NCBI GenBank assembly: GCA_034440635.1
Contig: JAOTON010001351.1
Location: 1,908,501-1,972,500 of the forward strand
Direction of reading: 5' to 3'
Origin: Lepas anatifera
Taxonomy: Eukaryota > Arthropoda > Thecostraca > Lepadidae
Length of the DNA: 64,000 nt
Below, piece by piece: positions 44,981-57,727 of this stretch. The position numbers and the translations under genes are program-made. Position 1 is the stretch's first letter. The number at the start of each line of letters is the position of its first letter. The notes beneath the pieces were generated by a model, which was given only the letters and a program-made list of their open reading frames with translations, was not told the origin of the DNA and did not search any database.

Positions 44981-45650
44981 TGGGAAGCTCTCGTGAGTAC
45001 TTTGTCCTTCCCGACTTACTTACCTACCACCTGTCCTTCTTGAACCTTGCCGTGTACAGTCCCCCGCAATTGAAATTGTCATGACTAGGCTCGACCGGTT
45101 TAGGATGAATATCTCGCAACCTATGGCGTCTATAGCTTTATAAACAGGTTTTTCTTATGTATTTTTGCAAGAGCTTTCCAGTGGTTACCATTATTTCCTA
45201 ATGTGACATCTGAGTGATAAAATATTACACAATTACTGATTTTGCTGCATTCTGACGGGGTCTTCGGCTGACTTGCCACCGCCCCTGGTAATCTCCGACC
45301 CTTCGCTCGACTGGCACGCATACCTGGGTCACGTGATTACTACGTGTTTACAACGACAGGTGCAAGGTCACACGTAGTAAGTAGTGTGTCGCGCGCAGGG
45401 GGCACAGTGTTTTGAACCGAGGTGATCAGTACTGTCTCGCAGGTGTCTAGAGCCTCAGGCAGTCCGTCCAGTGACCGAGGCGCCTGGGCACAAGAGTCCA
45501 AGACTGGGTATGTCTGAGTTATGGCTTCAAACGATGTTTCCAGCCTCATAAGGCTCACAGGATCACTGCTGAAATATTTATTTGGGGGGATTAGAGTTCA
45601 TGGGGTTTAAAACGGCACCCTGTGGCCGAATTTTTGTTATTTAACACCCG

Positions 45651-47621
45651 CCCCGGTGGGTCTCCGAGCCATCTTCCGCTGTTGGGGAGAACACTTCCCC
45701 TCGAACCGGGCTCCTATGCAGGATAGAGAGAAACGCGAACACTGGTAGATAGCTCATAAGAATTTATCTCGAAACTACATTAGTCACTTTTTGTCTCAGG
45801 TCAATATTTAGGTCATGACAGGTAAAAAATTGTGATAGGGTGTAGAGGAGTTTCTAGGGCCTATCGTCTGACTGAATTCAGTTAGTATAAACTGTATGGC
45901 GCTATTCCCTCTTCTTTTTACGGAAAATCGAACCATGTATAATATGACTATACTACATGAAAACATAAAAGTAACGTGACCTAAAGTTGGGTCAAGGTCT
46001 TCATCTGATCAAGCACAATCAATATGCATATCAATCAACTTGCAATAACAATCGAAACGTAATGGTATCAAAATAAAACTTTTTCATCATTTCCTGCAAA
46101 ATTATTGACCTAAATCTACCTGTTTAACCCTCGCCCCGGTCGAAGGTGTTTAAACACCCCTCGGGTGTTTTCCGGCGGCACGAAAAAACGGCGGCGCGAA
46201 GCGCCACCGTACTTAGCACACCTTATCCTTGATTGATTCCGCAACTTTTCCCAAAATTTTAAGGTTGGGTCATCTCAGGTCAGGTCACCAGTGCAGGTGA
46301 CCTCACCTCCAAAAATGTTTAAGTGGCATAAGTAAGCAATGGGTGAATTTATCGAATTAAAACTTATTCCATGTAATGGGCCCACGGAGTGCTGCAACAT
46401 ATATTCCGGGATTTTTCATATCGATGACCTAAGGTCAACTACGGACCATGACCTCGCTATTGTAAATACATGGGAAAACAGAAATTAGGCTGTATTTGTG
46501 TACTCAACAGCTGAGAAAACCTCAATATTCCCCAAATCGTAGTGTCCTGGGACCCTTTCCAGGCTCATGTTGCAATTTTTGACCTATGACCTCTGAGAGG
46601 CCATCTGGGGTTATTTAAGCAGTTTTCAGACTTATGTCAATAACTTTGCATGGAATGATCCAGCTTTTATTTTGATATCATTACGTTCAGATTGCTATTG
46701 CGAGTCGATTGATTGCATATTGACTATGCTAGGTTAAAAAGTGCCCCTGAGCTGAGGTCTGGTCATTTTTAGGTTTTGACCCAGTATGGCTCGTTCGATT
46801 TTCCGATTTGATTCATCATTCGATTTTCCGTGACGAAAGGACGCGAATGGTGTCTAAAAAATGCTTCTCATTCAACTCTCTCAGACGCTAGATCCCAAAA
46901 CCTCTACTCAAAATCCAACTTTCATTGACCTGTCATGACCTCAAAATTGACCTGAGCCAAAAAGTGACAAATATAATTTATTCATGAATTTGTATGTACT
47001 ATCCAATAGCGTTCGCTTTTTTCGCTATCCCACGTAGAGGCTGAGTTCGAGGGGATGTTCAAACACCCCCTCCCACCAGGGCAAAGATGGCTCGGAGGCC
47101 CACTGGGGCGCGGGTTAAGTAATCCAAGAGGACCTCTCAGAGATCACAGGTCCAAACTTGCGGCATGAGCTTGGAAAGAGGCTTAAGCTACTACGATTTG
47201 GAGAATGTGAAGGTATTCAACTACATATCAACAGAAATAAAACAATTTCCCTCAATTTTCGTTTTCCCATGCATTTCCAATGGAGAGGTCATGATCTGTA
47301 TTTGATCCTAGGTCATCGATATGTAAAATCCCGGAATATGTTTTGCACTATTTGATGGGGCTATTATGTGATATGAGTTTTAAGAAGACAGATTCACACT
47401 GTTCTTACTCATGAAATCTTAAACTTTTTGGAGTTGAGGTAACTTGACCTGCACTGTTGACCTGACCTGAGATGGTGCCAACGTAAAATTCTAGAAAATT
47501 TTGAAGAATTAATTATGGATAGGGTGCACCAAGCACGGCGGCGCTTCGCGCCGGCATTTTTTACACAATCGGAAAAATCTGAGGGAGGGTGTTCAGACCC
47601 CCCCTCCGGGGCAAGGGTGAA
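45651..47621 (-). mobile_element. TTAA element C2 (copy B side), interrupted by C1
   Basis: Outer ends TTAA-CACCCGCCCCGGTGGG and CCGGGGCAAGGG-TGAA. Removing C1 (985 bp) leaves about 986 bp, the same length as C2 in copy A. Confidence 0.8.
46134..47118 (+). mobile_element. TTAA element C1 nested in C2
   Basis: TTAA-CCCTCGCCCCGGTCG ... CTGGGGCGCGGG-TTAA, both TTAA intact. The left end has the 14-bp perfect palindrome GGTGTTTAAACACC, then CGGCGGCGC-GAA-GCGCCACCG. The right end has an imperfect version (GGGGATGTTCAAACACCCC) and an AAGATGGCTCGGA spacer. Copy A (18219-18222) shows the unoccupied TTAA. Confidence 0.88.
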
Positions 47622-49254
47622 GACAACGCCAATCAATTTTTGTTTTGGCTGAATCCAGTCAGGTGCAAGGGATAATAATGGGAAAAGCCAAGTATGTCAA
47701 CCGGACACCACCTGGCCTCTTTTCGCACCCACTACGACGTGGGGCGTCAGTCCATCTCCCTTTCCCCTGTTAACTCAGGAGGCAAAGGTGATACGGAAAA
47801 TAGAAATGGCACTGGAAGCTCCTTGCCGTCTTGTTCTAAAGATATGAGCACAAACAAGCTCGAAACTATGACCTTCGGTGATCCCTGGTAGCGTCATTAC
47901 TGACGTGATCTCAAAATAACCAGACGATATCTGGGAAATTTTTATTTCGAAGAGCTTTTGAATGAGGACGAAACTCGACCTAGGCCTGCTATAGGAGTCG
48001 CGTTTTTTCCCTTGCTTTGTTGTCCTTATCTAAGAATAACAAAATTGCCCCACATGGGCGTGGAAATCACGTTAAAACTCGTTCACCTGACCTGAACTGT
48101 TATCAATTCACAGCTATAAGTTGTCAGGTTGATAACCATAAATTGGTGTAAGTCGACTAGTCTCTCATTAAAATCGGCTCCGAATAACTCGCCAAAAAAT
48201 GAGGATGGGGCCCGAGAGGAGCACCAAGGCGATTAAAATTATGTATATGGGCATATGTTTTCCTTTATACTTCCCGCTTAGCTTATCAATGGAATGGCCT
48301 GGGGTTGTTGGGTAAGTTTGAAATGAAATTGTTTATCAGGTTTAACATATATGCATGTTCCATGGGTGTCTGTTCCTGTTGTGAATTATGTTGATAGTAT
48401 TATCACCATTGTGCTGCAAAATAAATAAATATATCTTTATTAAATGTTAATCAGGACTTATGGACCAGAAAATGGTTAAAATGAAAATGATTAACATATT
48501 TTGCTTCAATTCATGAACGCTAGGTCGCTAAAACTCCTTATGAAGAACAAGAAGGGAGCATGAAAAAGTACCGTTTGGCTAATGGGGTCTCAATCACAAA
48601 AAATAGTCGATAAATGCATGAGGTAATGAGTTGAAACCTGACACTACACTACAAATGACCAAAAACTATCGACTTGCAAGTACTGAATCCTCATATTTAT
48701 TTGAAATGTTTCGAAATTAGGAGCAGATATTCTGCCTGAATTTTATTCCACTGTTTTCTTGTTGCTCATGTGTCCAGAGTGAAATACACACATTCAGGTC
48801 TTGCTTGTTTTCGCATTTTTTTCAGGGACAAAGGAAGAAAATGGGTTCAAAGCAGCTTTGAGGATATACACACACCGACTGTTGAGGCTATATAGTGTCG
48901 CCAACTCTCATGTTGCTGGGAGATGGGCACAAGGGGAACATTACATGAATCAAAAAAGAGCTATTGTTTTCTTTATTAGGCTCTTCGGTTTCCTACCTTG
49001 CCCTTGCTTGTCTGGTTATGTGCTCATAACGACCTTCCTCAAAGGTCACATTAGCCCTTGCCAAACAGGAAAGGCCTTAAGGTATTTCGAGCTAGAGGGG
49101 TACTGTTTGTCAGTTAGGGAAAAATTCCAAAGGCTGGGGACCATTGGTAGGGGCTGCCAACCAACAATGGTCATCAGCTTACATTCAAATATACCCTGAT
49201 TTGCATAAATCAGTATTCAGATAGAGGGATGTCTTCAACTTCACCTAAATGCTA

Positions 49255-49430
49255 GAGACGCTGTAGTGGAGTGGTCAGCGTAGCTGGATTCCACCCAGCC
49301 GACCCGGGTTTAAGGCCCGGCGGTTTCCCTGAACAAGGAGCAAGCTGGCTCCCGGGATATCTTTTCAACGGTAAAAGAGTTGGCGACGCCATATGACACT
49401 GGCAGTTGGTGCAGCGATAAGCCCCAAAAA
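49255..49430 (+). mobile_element. tRNA-headed SINE S2
   Basis: TGTAGTGGAGTGGTCAGCG, GGGTTTAAGGCCC, ACAAGGAGCAAGCTGGCTCC, tail GAGTTGGCGACGCCATATGA. Same subfamily as S1. Confidence 0.85.
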
Positions 49431-49690
49431 TTATATATTACGTACAATATCGTATAAAGTTAGTGATAAGGGGATGAGGTGGCTTAGTGGATAGCACCCT
49501 TGTCTTCTAAGCCACCGGTTCCGGGTTCAAGTCCCGGTGGAGCCGCTGAATGAGTGGATCTGATCCCCAAAATCCCTTCCAACAGGGTGAGAGTTGGCGA
49601 CGCCGTATGACCCTGGCAGTTGGTGCGTCTTTAAACCCCATCTATCATTAAAGTTAGTGATAAATGCTTATGTGCCTCTTTCCGGGCGAC
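49431..49690 (-). mobile_element. Penelope-like 3' end fragment, interrupted by SINE S3
   Basis: ACGTACAATATCGTATAAAG and TTAGTGATAA are the reverse complement of 21624-21650. The SINE splits this sequence. Confidence 0.55.
49470..49649 (+). mobile_element. tRNA-Arg(TCT)-headed SINE S3 with 14-bp TSD
   Basis: The head GGTGGCTTAGTGGATAGC..CTTGTCTTCTAAGCCAC..GGGTTCAAGTCCCGG resembles tRNA-Arg(TCT). The tail is the shared GAGAGTTGGCGACGCCGTAT..GGCAGTTGGTGCGTC. Perfect duplications AAAGTTAGTGATAA at 49456-49469 and 49650-49663. The single-copy empty site is visible at about 21626-21639. Confidence 0.9.
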
Positions 49691-50009
49691 CAAAACCAAT
49701 GCAGATACGTTAAGTTGAGATGGCAGCTAAGGTTGCACGAATAGCTAGGGGCCTCTCTGAGGCAGCTAGGCTTTCGAAAGATTGCACGAGCTTAAAACAC
49801 CCTTTAGCCCAAGGGGCTCAATATTAGGCTGCGGGAGTTCTCAAAAACTTATCGAGGCTAAAGATTTAAACTCAATGAAATCCCAAAGCAATATACTGAT
49901 AATAATCTCTCGGGCTAAACTCGAATCAGTCCAGCTTAACACTCGTTTCCAGTCCAGTCCAATGGTCTTGTTGGTAATATACACTCTCAGGTCAAGGGAG
50001 CAGCGTAGG

Positions 50010-50330
50010 CTTCAGGGGCGTACCCAGACCCGAGTTTTGGGGGGCAAATCCATGTCTGCCTGTCCTCCTGGGGGGGGCAAAGATTGTATGCTCTACATAC
50101 CTAGTGTAAACACCTTTTTTCAGTGCTCGAGAGACCTAGTATAAGCTACCTCTCCAAGTGCATGATCGCTCTCCGGGGGGGGAGGGTGGGAGCGAATATT
50201 TGTTTGCTCTACAGGCCTAGTGTAAACACCTTTTTTTCACAAATTTCTCCGGCGTTTGGGGGAAAGATAATTTGGCTCCCCTCCAGCACTTTGGGGGGCC
50301 ATGACCGGAATCCCCCCTGCGTCCACCAAA
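50010..50330. mobile_element. hAT-like repeat ending in CCCTGCGTCCACC
   Basis: Starts CAGGGGCGTACCCAGACCC near 50014 and ends GGAATCCCCCCTGCGTCCACC near 50328. The 50200-50330 part matches 40400-40530, where the end abuts a TA tract. Confidence 0.5.
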
Positions 50331-50599
50331 GGTAGGCTTTGGTTACAAGGTCCCCCGGGTAATATTCTGGTTTCGCCCAACCAGAATATGTAAACAATAT
50401 TTATCCTAAAATATTTTCATTTCAGCGACACATCGACAAATCTTGCCATGAATAATAGCTGGAACCAATGTCGCGCTAAATTTCGAATAGTAGTAGCTCT
50501 TGAGTTGGTGGATTTCATCAGAGAAGCATTCACTATTCACTGCCCTTTTACCCTCGGTGGTCGCACGTGGCAACGAGACCCCTCAAACAGCACCCAGTT

Positions 50600-51064
50600 C
50601 TAATGGAGGACCCAAGGGGAGGGGGGACAATACGTATTTTCTCCCCGAACGAAAAAGCTTGGAGCAAAACCATAATGTTATCCCCCTCCCCCAAGCTGTC
50701 GACCTTTTCCCCGGCTCCTTTTAAGTTCATAAGCAAGGTGTTGGTACTGTAACTGAAGAAATCATTTTCAAACAGAACCAGTCAACTTCAGTGTGAATAT
50801 TGGAGCCTGGTCCTCTTGATGCTTAAAATCGTATTTGGGTGAATGATCCTTGGATATCGAAAGCAAGCATTTTGTGGCCACATATTTCACCCAGTGACGC
50901 CTGTTTGTTTTGCTTTTCGACATATATTTACTCCCCACTCCCCGCCCGCCCCCCCCAACCTGCCGGCTAGTTAGATTGTTGCAAAAGCTTTCACTGCGTT
51001 ACGTTTTTTCTTGCGTTTCGATTTTTGTTTGTCCCACCAAAACTACCGCCTAGATCCATCACTG
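50600..51064. mobile_element. hAT-type repeat, family K copy 2
   Basis: ACGAAAAAGCTTGGAGCAAAA, GTCGACCTTTTCCCCGGCTC and the end CCTAGATCCATCACTG follow the K1/K3 order. Confidence 0.6.
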
Positions 51065-51245
51065 ACCAATTTTACCGCTAATGATACGCACAACAACGAT
51101 CACTATCGCCGCTAAAGCTGCTACATAGGCTTCTATACCTTTGTAATACTGCTAAAAATTATCTAATATTTTCAGCATAAAATATGATCATATCCTTCCG
51201 ACAAGTGAGGGAGCTGCTAAAAGGCCGCAAAAAACCTAGCGCTAA

Positions 51246-51411
51246 TACCCTGGCTCGGCTCCCCGGGTTCACCTCCTTGGGTTCATGTCCCGGCAGATTC
51301 TCTGAATAGGTATGCTGATCAGATGCACCAAATCTCTCCTAACATGGTGAGAGTTGGTAACGCCATATAACTTTGAGAGCTGGAGCGTCGTCTAACACCA
51401 ACAATTTTTAT
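51246..51411 (+). mobile_element. tRNA-headed SINE S5 (block 2 partner)
   Basis: B box GGGTTCATGTCCC, tail GGTGAGAGTTGGTAACGCCA and GGAGCGTCGTCTAACACC. Confidence 0.65.
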
Positions 51412-51827
51412 TAGAGACTATCGCAAACGCTATGCCAAGCTTGCACCGTGTGATGTCAGTCTAGAGGCCAGTTCATGGAAACTCCATCCTCCCCAGTTAA
51501 AGCAATGGTTGCCGTTCGTTGAGAGGAGACGGCTGCGTGATTTTAGTCAAGCGAGGGCAGAGTTTTATGCTCCCGAGAAATATGCTCTACAAAGGTTCTC
51601 AATCTGGAAATTAAAAAAAATTATGTGGACGGAATTAAGCTCACTTAGTTGGAAGCAATTGTCCCAAAATAAATAATCGCCGCCACCGACGAAACAGTGA
51701 TAGAGCCAGTGAATCGTCACCCTTGACAAGAAAATGTCCCTTCTAAAAACAAAACCTCGTCAGGTTCAGGCTTCTTGTGACCTTCGCAAAATACTGCCCA
51801 CACAATGCCTGATTTTCCCATTGTTTC

Positions 51828-52678
51828 TTAACACGCGCATTGACGGGGGGCGGGTACCCGCTCCCCTCTCGGGCTTTTCGGAGATAGCAGGAAAACGGCG
51901 GCGCGTAGCGCCGCCGTACTTGGCATGCCTTTTTCCTCATCATTTTTACAACTTCTGTGAAAATTTTAAGGTTAGGTCATCTCAGGTCAGGTCACTAGTA
52001 CAGGTCAAGTGACCTGACCTCAAAAAAAGTTTAAGATAGCATAAGTCAGAGCAGGGTGAACTTATCCAATTGAAACTCATATCACATAATGGGCCCACCG
52101 AGTTTTCTAAAACATGTTGCGGTATTTTTGATATCGATGACCTAAGGTCAGGTACGAGGCATGACCTCTCCATTGGAAATACATGGGAAAAATGGTTTTT
52201 ACCGTATAACTCAGTAACGGATAGTGATAGAGCGTTTATTTTAGCTGCATTAGACTCGCCTTAGCTTTGCAGTTCTAATGATATGTATTTTATATAATTT
52301 GACCCTGACCTGACCTCAGGTCAGGTCAAATCCGTGATTTGACCTAGCCAGTTCAAATTATATATCATTCGATTTGGCTTGCTGCGAGGATTCATATAGT
52401 TAAAGTCGTTTTGCTCTATCGTTACTTGTTCAGATGTAATTTCCGAAAAACTTAATTTACATGTTATCCCTATTACGGCATGTTTTGACCTCTCGTGACC
52501 TTAAATGTGACCTAACAAAAAAATGGTCCAAATATTTTCGATGGAGAAGTGGATGGACTACCCAACGCCGTTTACCGTTTTTCGCTACCTACCGTGGATC
52601 TCGAGATCTTAGGGGGGCGAGTACCCGCCCCCTCGTCAAAGCGAAGGTGGCTCAGACCCCCGTCAATGCACGTGTTAA
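51828..52678 (+). mobile_element. TTAA element B3
   Basis: TTAA-CACGCGCATTGACGGG ... CCCCGTCAATGCACG-TGTTAA, both sites intact. GGGCGGGTACCCGCTCCC near the left end, CGGCGGCGC-GTA-GCGCCGCCG, an AGGTCA cluster at 51975-52022, and the same 23-bp half-site palindrome as B2 at 52306-52328. Confidence 0.9.
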
Positions 52679-52716
52679 ATCGGGATGTTTAAGGAAAATT
52701 GGGGGCCTGCCCCCAC

Positions 52717-52986
52717 CATAGGGGGATCCAGGATCGCCGATGGGGGTCACCTTGGGGGGGGTGGGACGCCATCCGTAACAATTGGGTGCCACTTTTGGCC
52801 GGTAAAAGCTTTCAGGTGGGTGCCAAATCCTATGGCGGGGTGCCGATTTTCGCATCCTGGGGGGAGGGGTGGAAGTGACATTTCAGGAAGCGCCATCGAC
52901 CGTTTAGAGGAATGATGTGATCATTTTAGGGACGCTGTGGGTCAATGAGGGGGACTTGCATTCCTTTACCCTTGGATCCACCTATG
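52717..52986. mobile_element. hAT-type MITE, family L copy 5
   Basis: CATAGGGGGATCCAGGATCG ... CTTGGATCCACCTATG with flanking GCCCCCAC and GCTCCAAC (6 of 8). Interior orientation as in L1. Confidence 0.75.
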
Positions 52987-53862
52987 GCTCCAACTGTCCC
53001 CTCTTCTGACGAGTATCTGAAAATATGATTTTAATGAAACCTCCAAACAAAGTTGTATCACTGTATCAGCCGTTTTACCAGAATCCTCTCTAAATAAACA
53101 TGCAGGTGAGGGGAGCCCCGGCAGCCAGTGACAGCTTACATGTTTCGCAACCCAAGCACAAGGACGGATCCAGGAGGGAAAATTCGTTTGCTTCCTCGCA
53201 GAAAAATATATTCCGATGGTTTGCCCAATCTGTGACCATCTGACTGGATATTGCCCCCCTCAAAAAGTGACTCGTGGTTCTGCCACTGCACTGCCCCAGG
53301 TCAGTGACGCCAGTTGTCCAGCACACAGCAACTCAGTGGAAACAATTGCAATACGAGGACCCCTCAGACACGACAAGATTTGTGAGAGGGATGAATGAGC
53401 TGGCACAATGCCAACCGCCCATTCATCTGTGAGGTCACGTGGTCCAGGTATGGGCGAGAGGGTCAGGGATTATCAGAGGCGGTGGCAAGTCAGCCGAAGA
53501 CTACCCCGTCAGAATGCAGCAAAATCAGTAATTGTGCAATATTGTCTCACCCAGATGTCAGATTAGGAAATAATGGTGACCACTGGAAAGCTCTTGAAAA
53601 AATACACATGATGAACCCGTTTGTAAACCTATAGGCACCATAGGATGCAAGATATCTATCCTAAACCGGTCGAGCCTAGTTATGGCAATTTCAATTGCGG
53701 GGGACTGTACCTTCATATACCGCCGCATAACCACTTCCACAATCCACCGACAAACGTTTCGTTTATTTTTCAATTCTTATAATATTAAACATTAAACATA
53801 GATATTATTTATGCTCATCGACTTGAGCTTGCCCCCTCTCCAGCCGACCTGCTGGATCCGCC

Positions 53863-56003
53863 CAGTGGCGGATCCAGGGGGGCAAAAAGGCAATTGCCCC
53901 CCAAACGGAAAAGCTCGGGGCAAAACTATGTTTTTGCCCCCCAAAGCGATCGACCTCCTTTTTCCCCTGACTCCTTTGTAGCTTGTAAGCACGATTTTGG
54001 TGCTTCAACTCTCAACTTCAAACAGAATTAGTGAAGTTCAGTGTAAATATTGGGGCTTGGATAGGAAAAAATATCTTGAGTCTATATTTTTCACCCCGTG
54101 GCGTTTTTTTTTGCTTTTTCGTCTCCAGTTCCCAAAATCCTACTGAAAGGCATATTGTAACGCAATTTTTCACTGCGCGACAATTTTGTTTTGCTTTTGG
54201 AATTTGGTTTGCCCCTCCCAAACCAACCGGCTACACAGAAAGAATTTATTACAAGGTACAAACTAAAAATTGTGTTTCTACAAGTTTTACCATTGCAGAA
54301 CAATACTTGCACCGTAGTTCAATTACCGAAGTAAAACAACCCTGGTTACGTACGTCACCAGCATAAAACAATACAATTACTACGGAATGACAACCTTGCC
54401 TTGTGCCACAATAGTGCGCGCCTCGTTCATACCTGGTTCATACCTTGCTTGCGCACCAGCGCTGCACTAACTGAATACTAGGCGTTGTAGTGGCATTGTA
54501 AATAGCTGTTAGGTAAAGCTAGGGCGTTGTTGCACCCTTGCTCGACCATTGTCGTTTGACTATGGTTTCAAATACCTGCTCGGGTTACGGTCGCCATCTT
54601 GCTTTCTGTTTACCCGTGGCAATACACAGTGGCCTGGCACGCATGCCGTGTAGGTTAGAATAAATGTGACTTATTTTAATCAATCGTGGAACTTTGGAAG
54701 CTGTCTGGAATATTTGTCAGTGATCTGCGAGTGGAAAGTATTGTTCTCTGTTCCAATAGTTGAAAAGTGAGGCATTTTGGAATGGTCAATCCAGGTCCAG
54801 GTAAGTAGGTATGTGGTTACTTCAGGCATGTATGCCATATTGGTATTAAGGCTTATATTTTCGCGTCAAACGAGCACAGACTATTTGATCATATGGCTTA
54901 GGTACCTGCAGTGGGTAGAACCTAATTGTGTTTGCCTTATGGGCCCGTTTGAAAAATAGGGTGAGTTGGGTTCCAATATGATCTTGTTGGTGTCTTCAGA
55001 TGGATCGGCGCCTGATGAGTGATGCTGTGTTTTACCGATATGGGTAAGACAACGTGCGGGTTATTTTCTTGCTTGAGAGGTGGCTCAATGCTTAGCCTTT
55101 TTCTACCGATGGTCTTCCGGTTGCATTTGGGGCCAGAAAACGCTTTAGTTTTCGCATAGAGACTGAAAAGTTCCTTTTGAAGCAGAGGTAGGTACAAGGG
55201 GAGGGGCTAAGAGGGTTCAAGCCCCCTTCCACAGCATGAAATGTCAGAGTGCCTAAAGTAAATGCGTAGTCGGATGCTGTCCAGTCACTATGGCGGGGAA
55301 GCGCGAGCGCCCAAGCTTCCTCCCCCCGAAATGAAGTCCTGGATCTGCCGCTGTTGTAAAGACGTAATCCGAGTCTCGTTTTACCCTTGTAATAAGCCTG
55401 GCAACACCCTTGTTCCCTCCCCGTTACGCACCGGTAAGGCGGTTGTGTAAGCAAGGTTCTAATCTCGTCACGCTCTTGTAGGAAGGCTGCCGTTGCGTAC
55501 AAGGCGGACACAAGACTTTGTTCTACCCTTGTTATGGGGTAATCATGACCTAGTAGAGGGCTTGTGGGGACGTTGTCAGCCATTGTCTTTGCCATGTAGG
55601 TTAACCATAGTTAGGTTACAAGGTTTGTACAACGTCTTCTAGCAACCATTGTCGTACTATGGTTCTACCATTGTTTCTACATGGTTTTTCCTTGTATTTC
55701 CCTTGTTTTCGTGGCACGGATTTTGAACGTACAAGCTTTGCGTTTTACCCTAGTAATTTTCCATGTAAACAAGGGTCTGAAAAGGTTTGCCCTTGTAAAA
55801 ATTTCTTTCTGTGTGTGGCACGAGGCAAGGTTGTCATTCCGTAGAAATTGCATTGCTTTATGCTAGTGACGTAACCAGGGTTGTCTTACTTCGGTAATTG
55901 AACTACGGTGCAACTATTGGTCTGCAATGGTAAAACTTGTAGAAACACAATTTTAAGCTTGTACCTTGTAATAAATTATTTCTGTGCACTGGATCCGCCC
56001 CTG
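53863..56003. mobile_element. hAT-type repeat, family K copy 3, split by element J
   Basis: Starts CAGTGGCGGATCCAGGGGGG. The body matches K1 up to CCAACCGGCTA, and after J resumes with TGGATCCGCCCCTG. Confidence 0.7.
54234..55986. mobile_element. element J, 1.75 kb with about 180-bp TIRs, nested in K3
   Basis: Left CACAGAAAGAATTTATTACA and right (reverse) CACAGAAATAATTTATTACA. Similarity continues inward about 180 bp (to 54420 and from 55815). The interior has many CAAGGTTGT/ACCATTGTCG words and a hAT-like piece at 55240-55360 shared with 38145-38250. No transposase is visible. Confidence 0.75.
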
Positions 56004-56089
56004 TCAACTATCAGGTAAAAAGCCTGGGCGACGTCCTTACCTCTAAGCCAATCGTGCCTAGGCTATCATAATGTTCAAGCGCCGCATGG

Positions 56090-56215
56090 GAAAGTTCGGT
56101 TAGGGAAAGTTCATGGGATGGGGCATGGGAAGTTGGGAATGGGGCATGGGAAAGTTCGGTTAGGGAAAGTTCATGGGATGGGAGCACATGGGAAAGTTCG
56201 GTTAGGAGGCAGAGT
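56090..56215. repeat. short tandem repeat (GGGAAAGTTCGGTTAGGGAA)
   Basis: Units of GGGAAAGTTCGGTTAGGGAA + AGTTCATGGGATGG repeat about three times with variation. Confidence 0.9.
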
Positions 56216-56219
56216 GTCT

Positions 56220-56880
56220 TGGGTACCCCAATGAGATTATGAAATGAAATTCGAATTCTGCTTTGTGGAAAATGTAGGTTCAGGCATAAAATAATTTTAA
56301 TCCACCCAATTAAGAGAATTTATTGTGAAACGTAGTGTAAATGTGCATTCAGTGGCGGCCATCTTTAAAGTTAAAACATGGCCGCCATCTTAAAATATCA
56401 GCTGGCTAACATTTTTCAAAGCATTGTATTACGAAAATGTTTGGCAGTTTGTGTGCTTGTATCCAGAAGTGAACTATTATTCTGATATTTGCAGTTATCT
56501 GCTGCAATATAAACATAATGATGCGTACAGATAAACATAATAACGCAGGCACAATAACACAATATTCCACGGACGCTTAAACTTCCTGCTGCTTGTCTCC
56601 TCCATCTTCATTCATCATTAAAGTTACACTATTGCCACCGAAGGTGCAGGGCTCGGAGGGAGATGGTAGGGATCTTGCTGACTTTGCTTACATTGACGCT
56701 TTACAGTGAAGCAGATGAAAATCGACTCTGATATGCTACAGTTTAGGACAGAAATGTTGGTAAGACAAGGACAGATGGTGACTGCTGAATCCACATTGTT
56801 CCTATAACACACAAAAACAGGCACTTACATACTGAACAACTTAACTGAAAACAGTTGACGACTCGTCAATAGCATATATT
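56220..56880. other. no gene recognised
   Basis: Contains a small inverted pair, GTGGCGGCCATCTTTAAAG and ACATGGCCGCCATCTTAAAA (as direct words), at about 56352-56395; nothing else can be supported. Confidence 0.4.
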
Positions 56881-57727
56881 TTAACGCGTGCATTCACGGG
56901 GGCGAGTACCCCCTCAGGTTTTTCGGGGATAGCATAAAAACGGCGGCGCGTAGCACCGCCGTACCTACTTGGCATACCTTTTCGTTCATCATTTTTACAA
57001 CTTTTGCAAAATTTTAAGGATAGGTCATCTCAGGTCAGGTCATCAGTACAGGTCAAGTGACCCGACCTCAAAAATGTTTAAGATAGTATAAGTCCGATAG
57101 TATATGTCCGAAAGAGTTTAAGATTGGTGAATTTATCCGATTGAAATTAATATCACCTAATGGCCCCACCAAGTTCTTTAAAATAGCTTCCAGTATTTTT
57201 TATGTCGATGACTTAAGGTCAGGTACGAGCCATGACCTCTCCATTGGAAATATATGGGAAAATGGTTTTAACTGAAGAACTTAGCAACGGATGGTGATGG
57301 GCGTTTATTGTAACTGCATTAGACTCGCCTTGTCTTTGCGGTTCTAATAATATGCAGTTTTCCTAATTTGACCTTGACCTGACCTCAGGTCTGGACAAAT
57401 CTTTGATTTGACCTTGCAAGGTCATATTATATATCATTCGATTTGGCTTGCTGCGAGGATTCAAATGTCTTGAATTGTTTTGCTCTATCTTAACTTGTCC
57501 AGATATAATGACTTCATTTACATGTTATCCCTATGACGGTATGTTTTGACCTCTAGTGACCTTCAATGTGACCTGAAAAAATGGTTCAAATATTTTCGAT
57601 CGAGAAGTAGATAGGCTACTCACCACCGTTTACCGTTTTTCGCTACCTAGGGAGGTTCTTGAGATCTTAGGGGGCGGGTACTCCCGTCAAAGCGAAGGTG
57701 GCGCAGATTCCCGTCAATGCGCGTCAA
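56881..57727 (+). mobile_element. TTAA element B4
   Basis: TTAA-CGCGTGCATTCACGGG ... CCCGTCAATGCGCG-TCAA. It is an older copy: the palindrome has decayed to GGGGGCGAGTACCCCC, the hairpin is CGGCGGCGC-GTA-GCACCGCCG, and the half-site palindrome is partly lost (about 57375-57395). Confidence 0.85.

Larger units (their letters stand above)
45050..49150. repeat. inverted segmental copy B (partner 14991-19340)
   Basis: Reverse-complementary in order to copy A. It lacks the 1.16-kb insertion present at 15143-16302 and has gained element C1. Confidence 0.8.
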
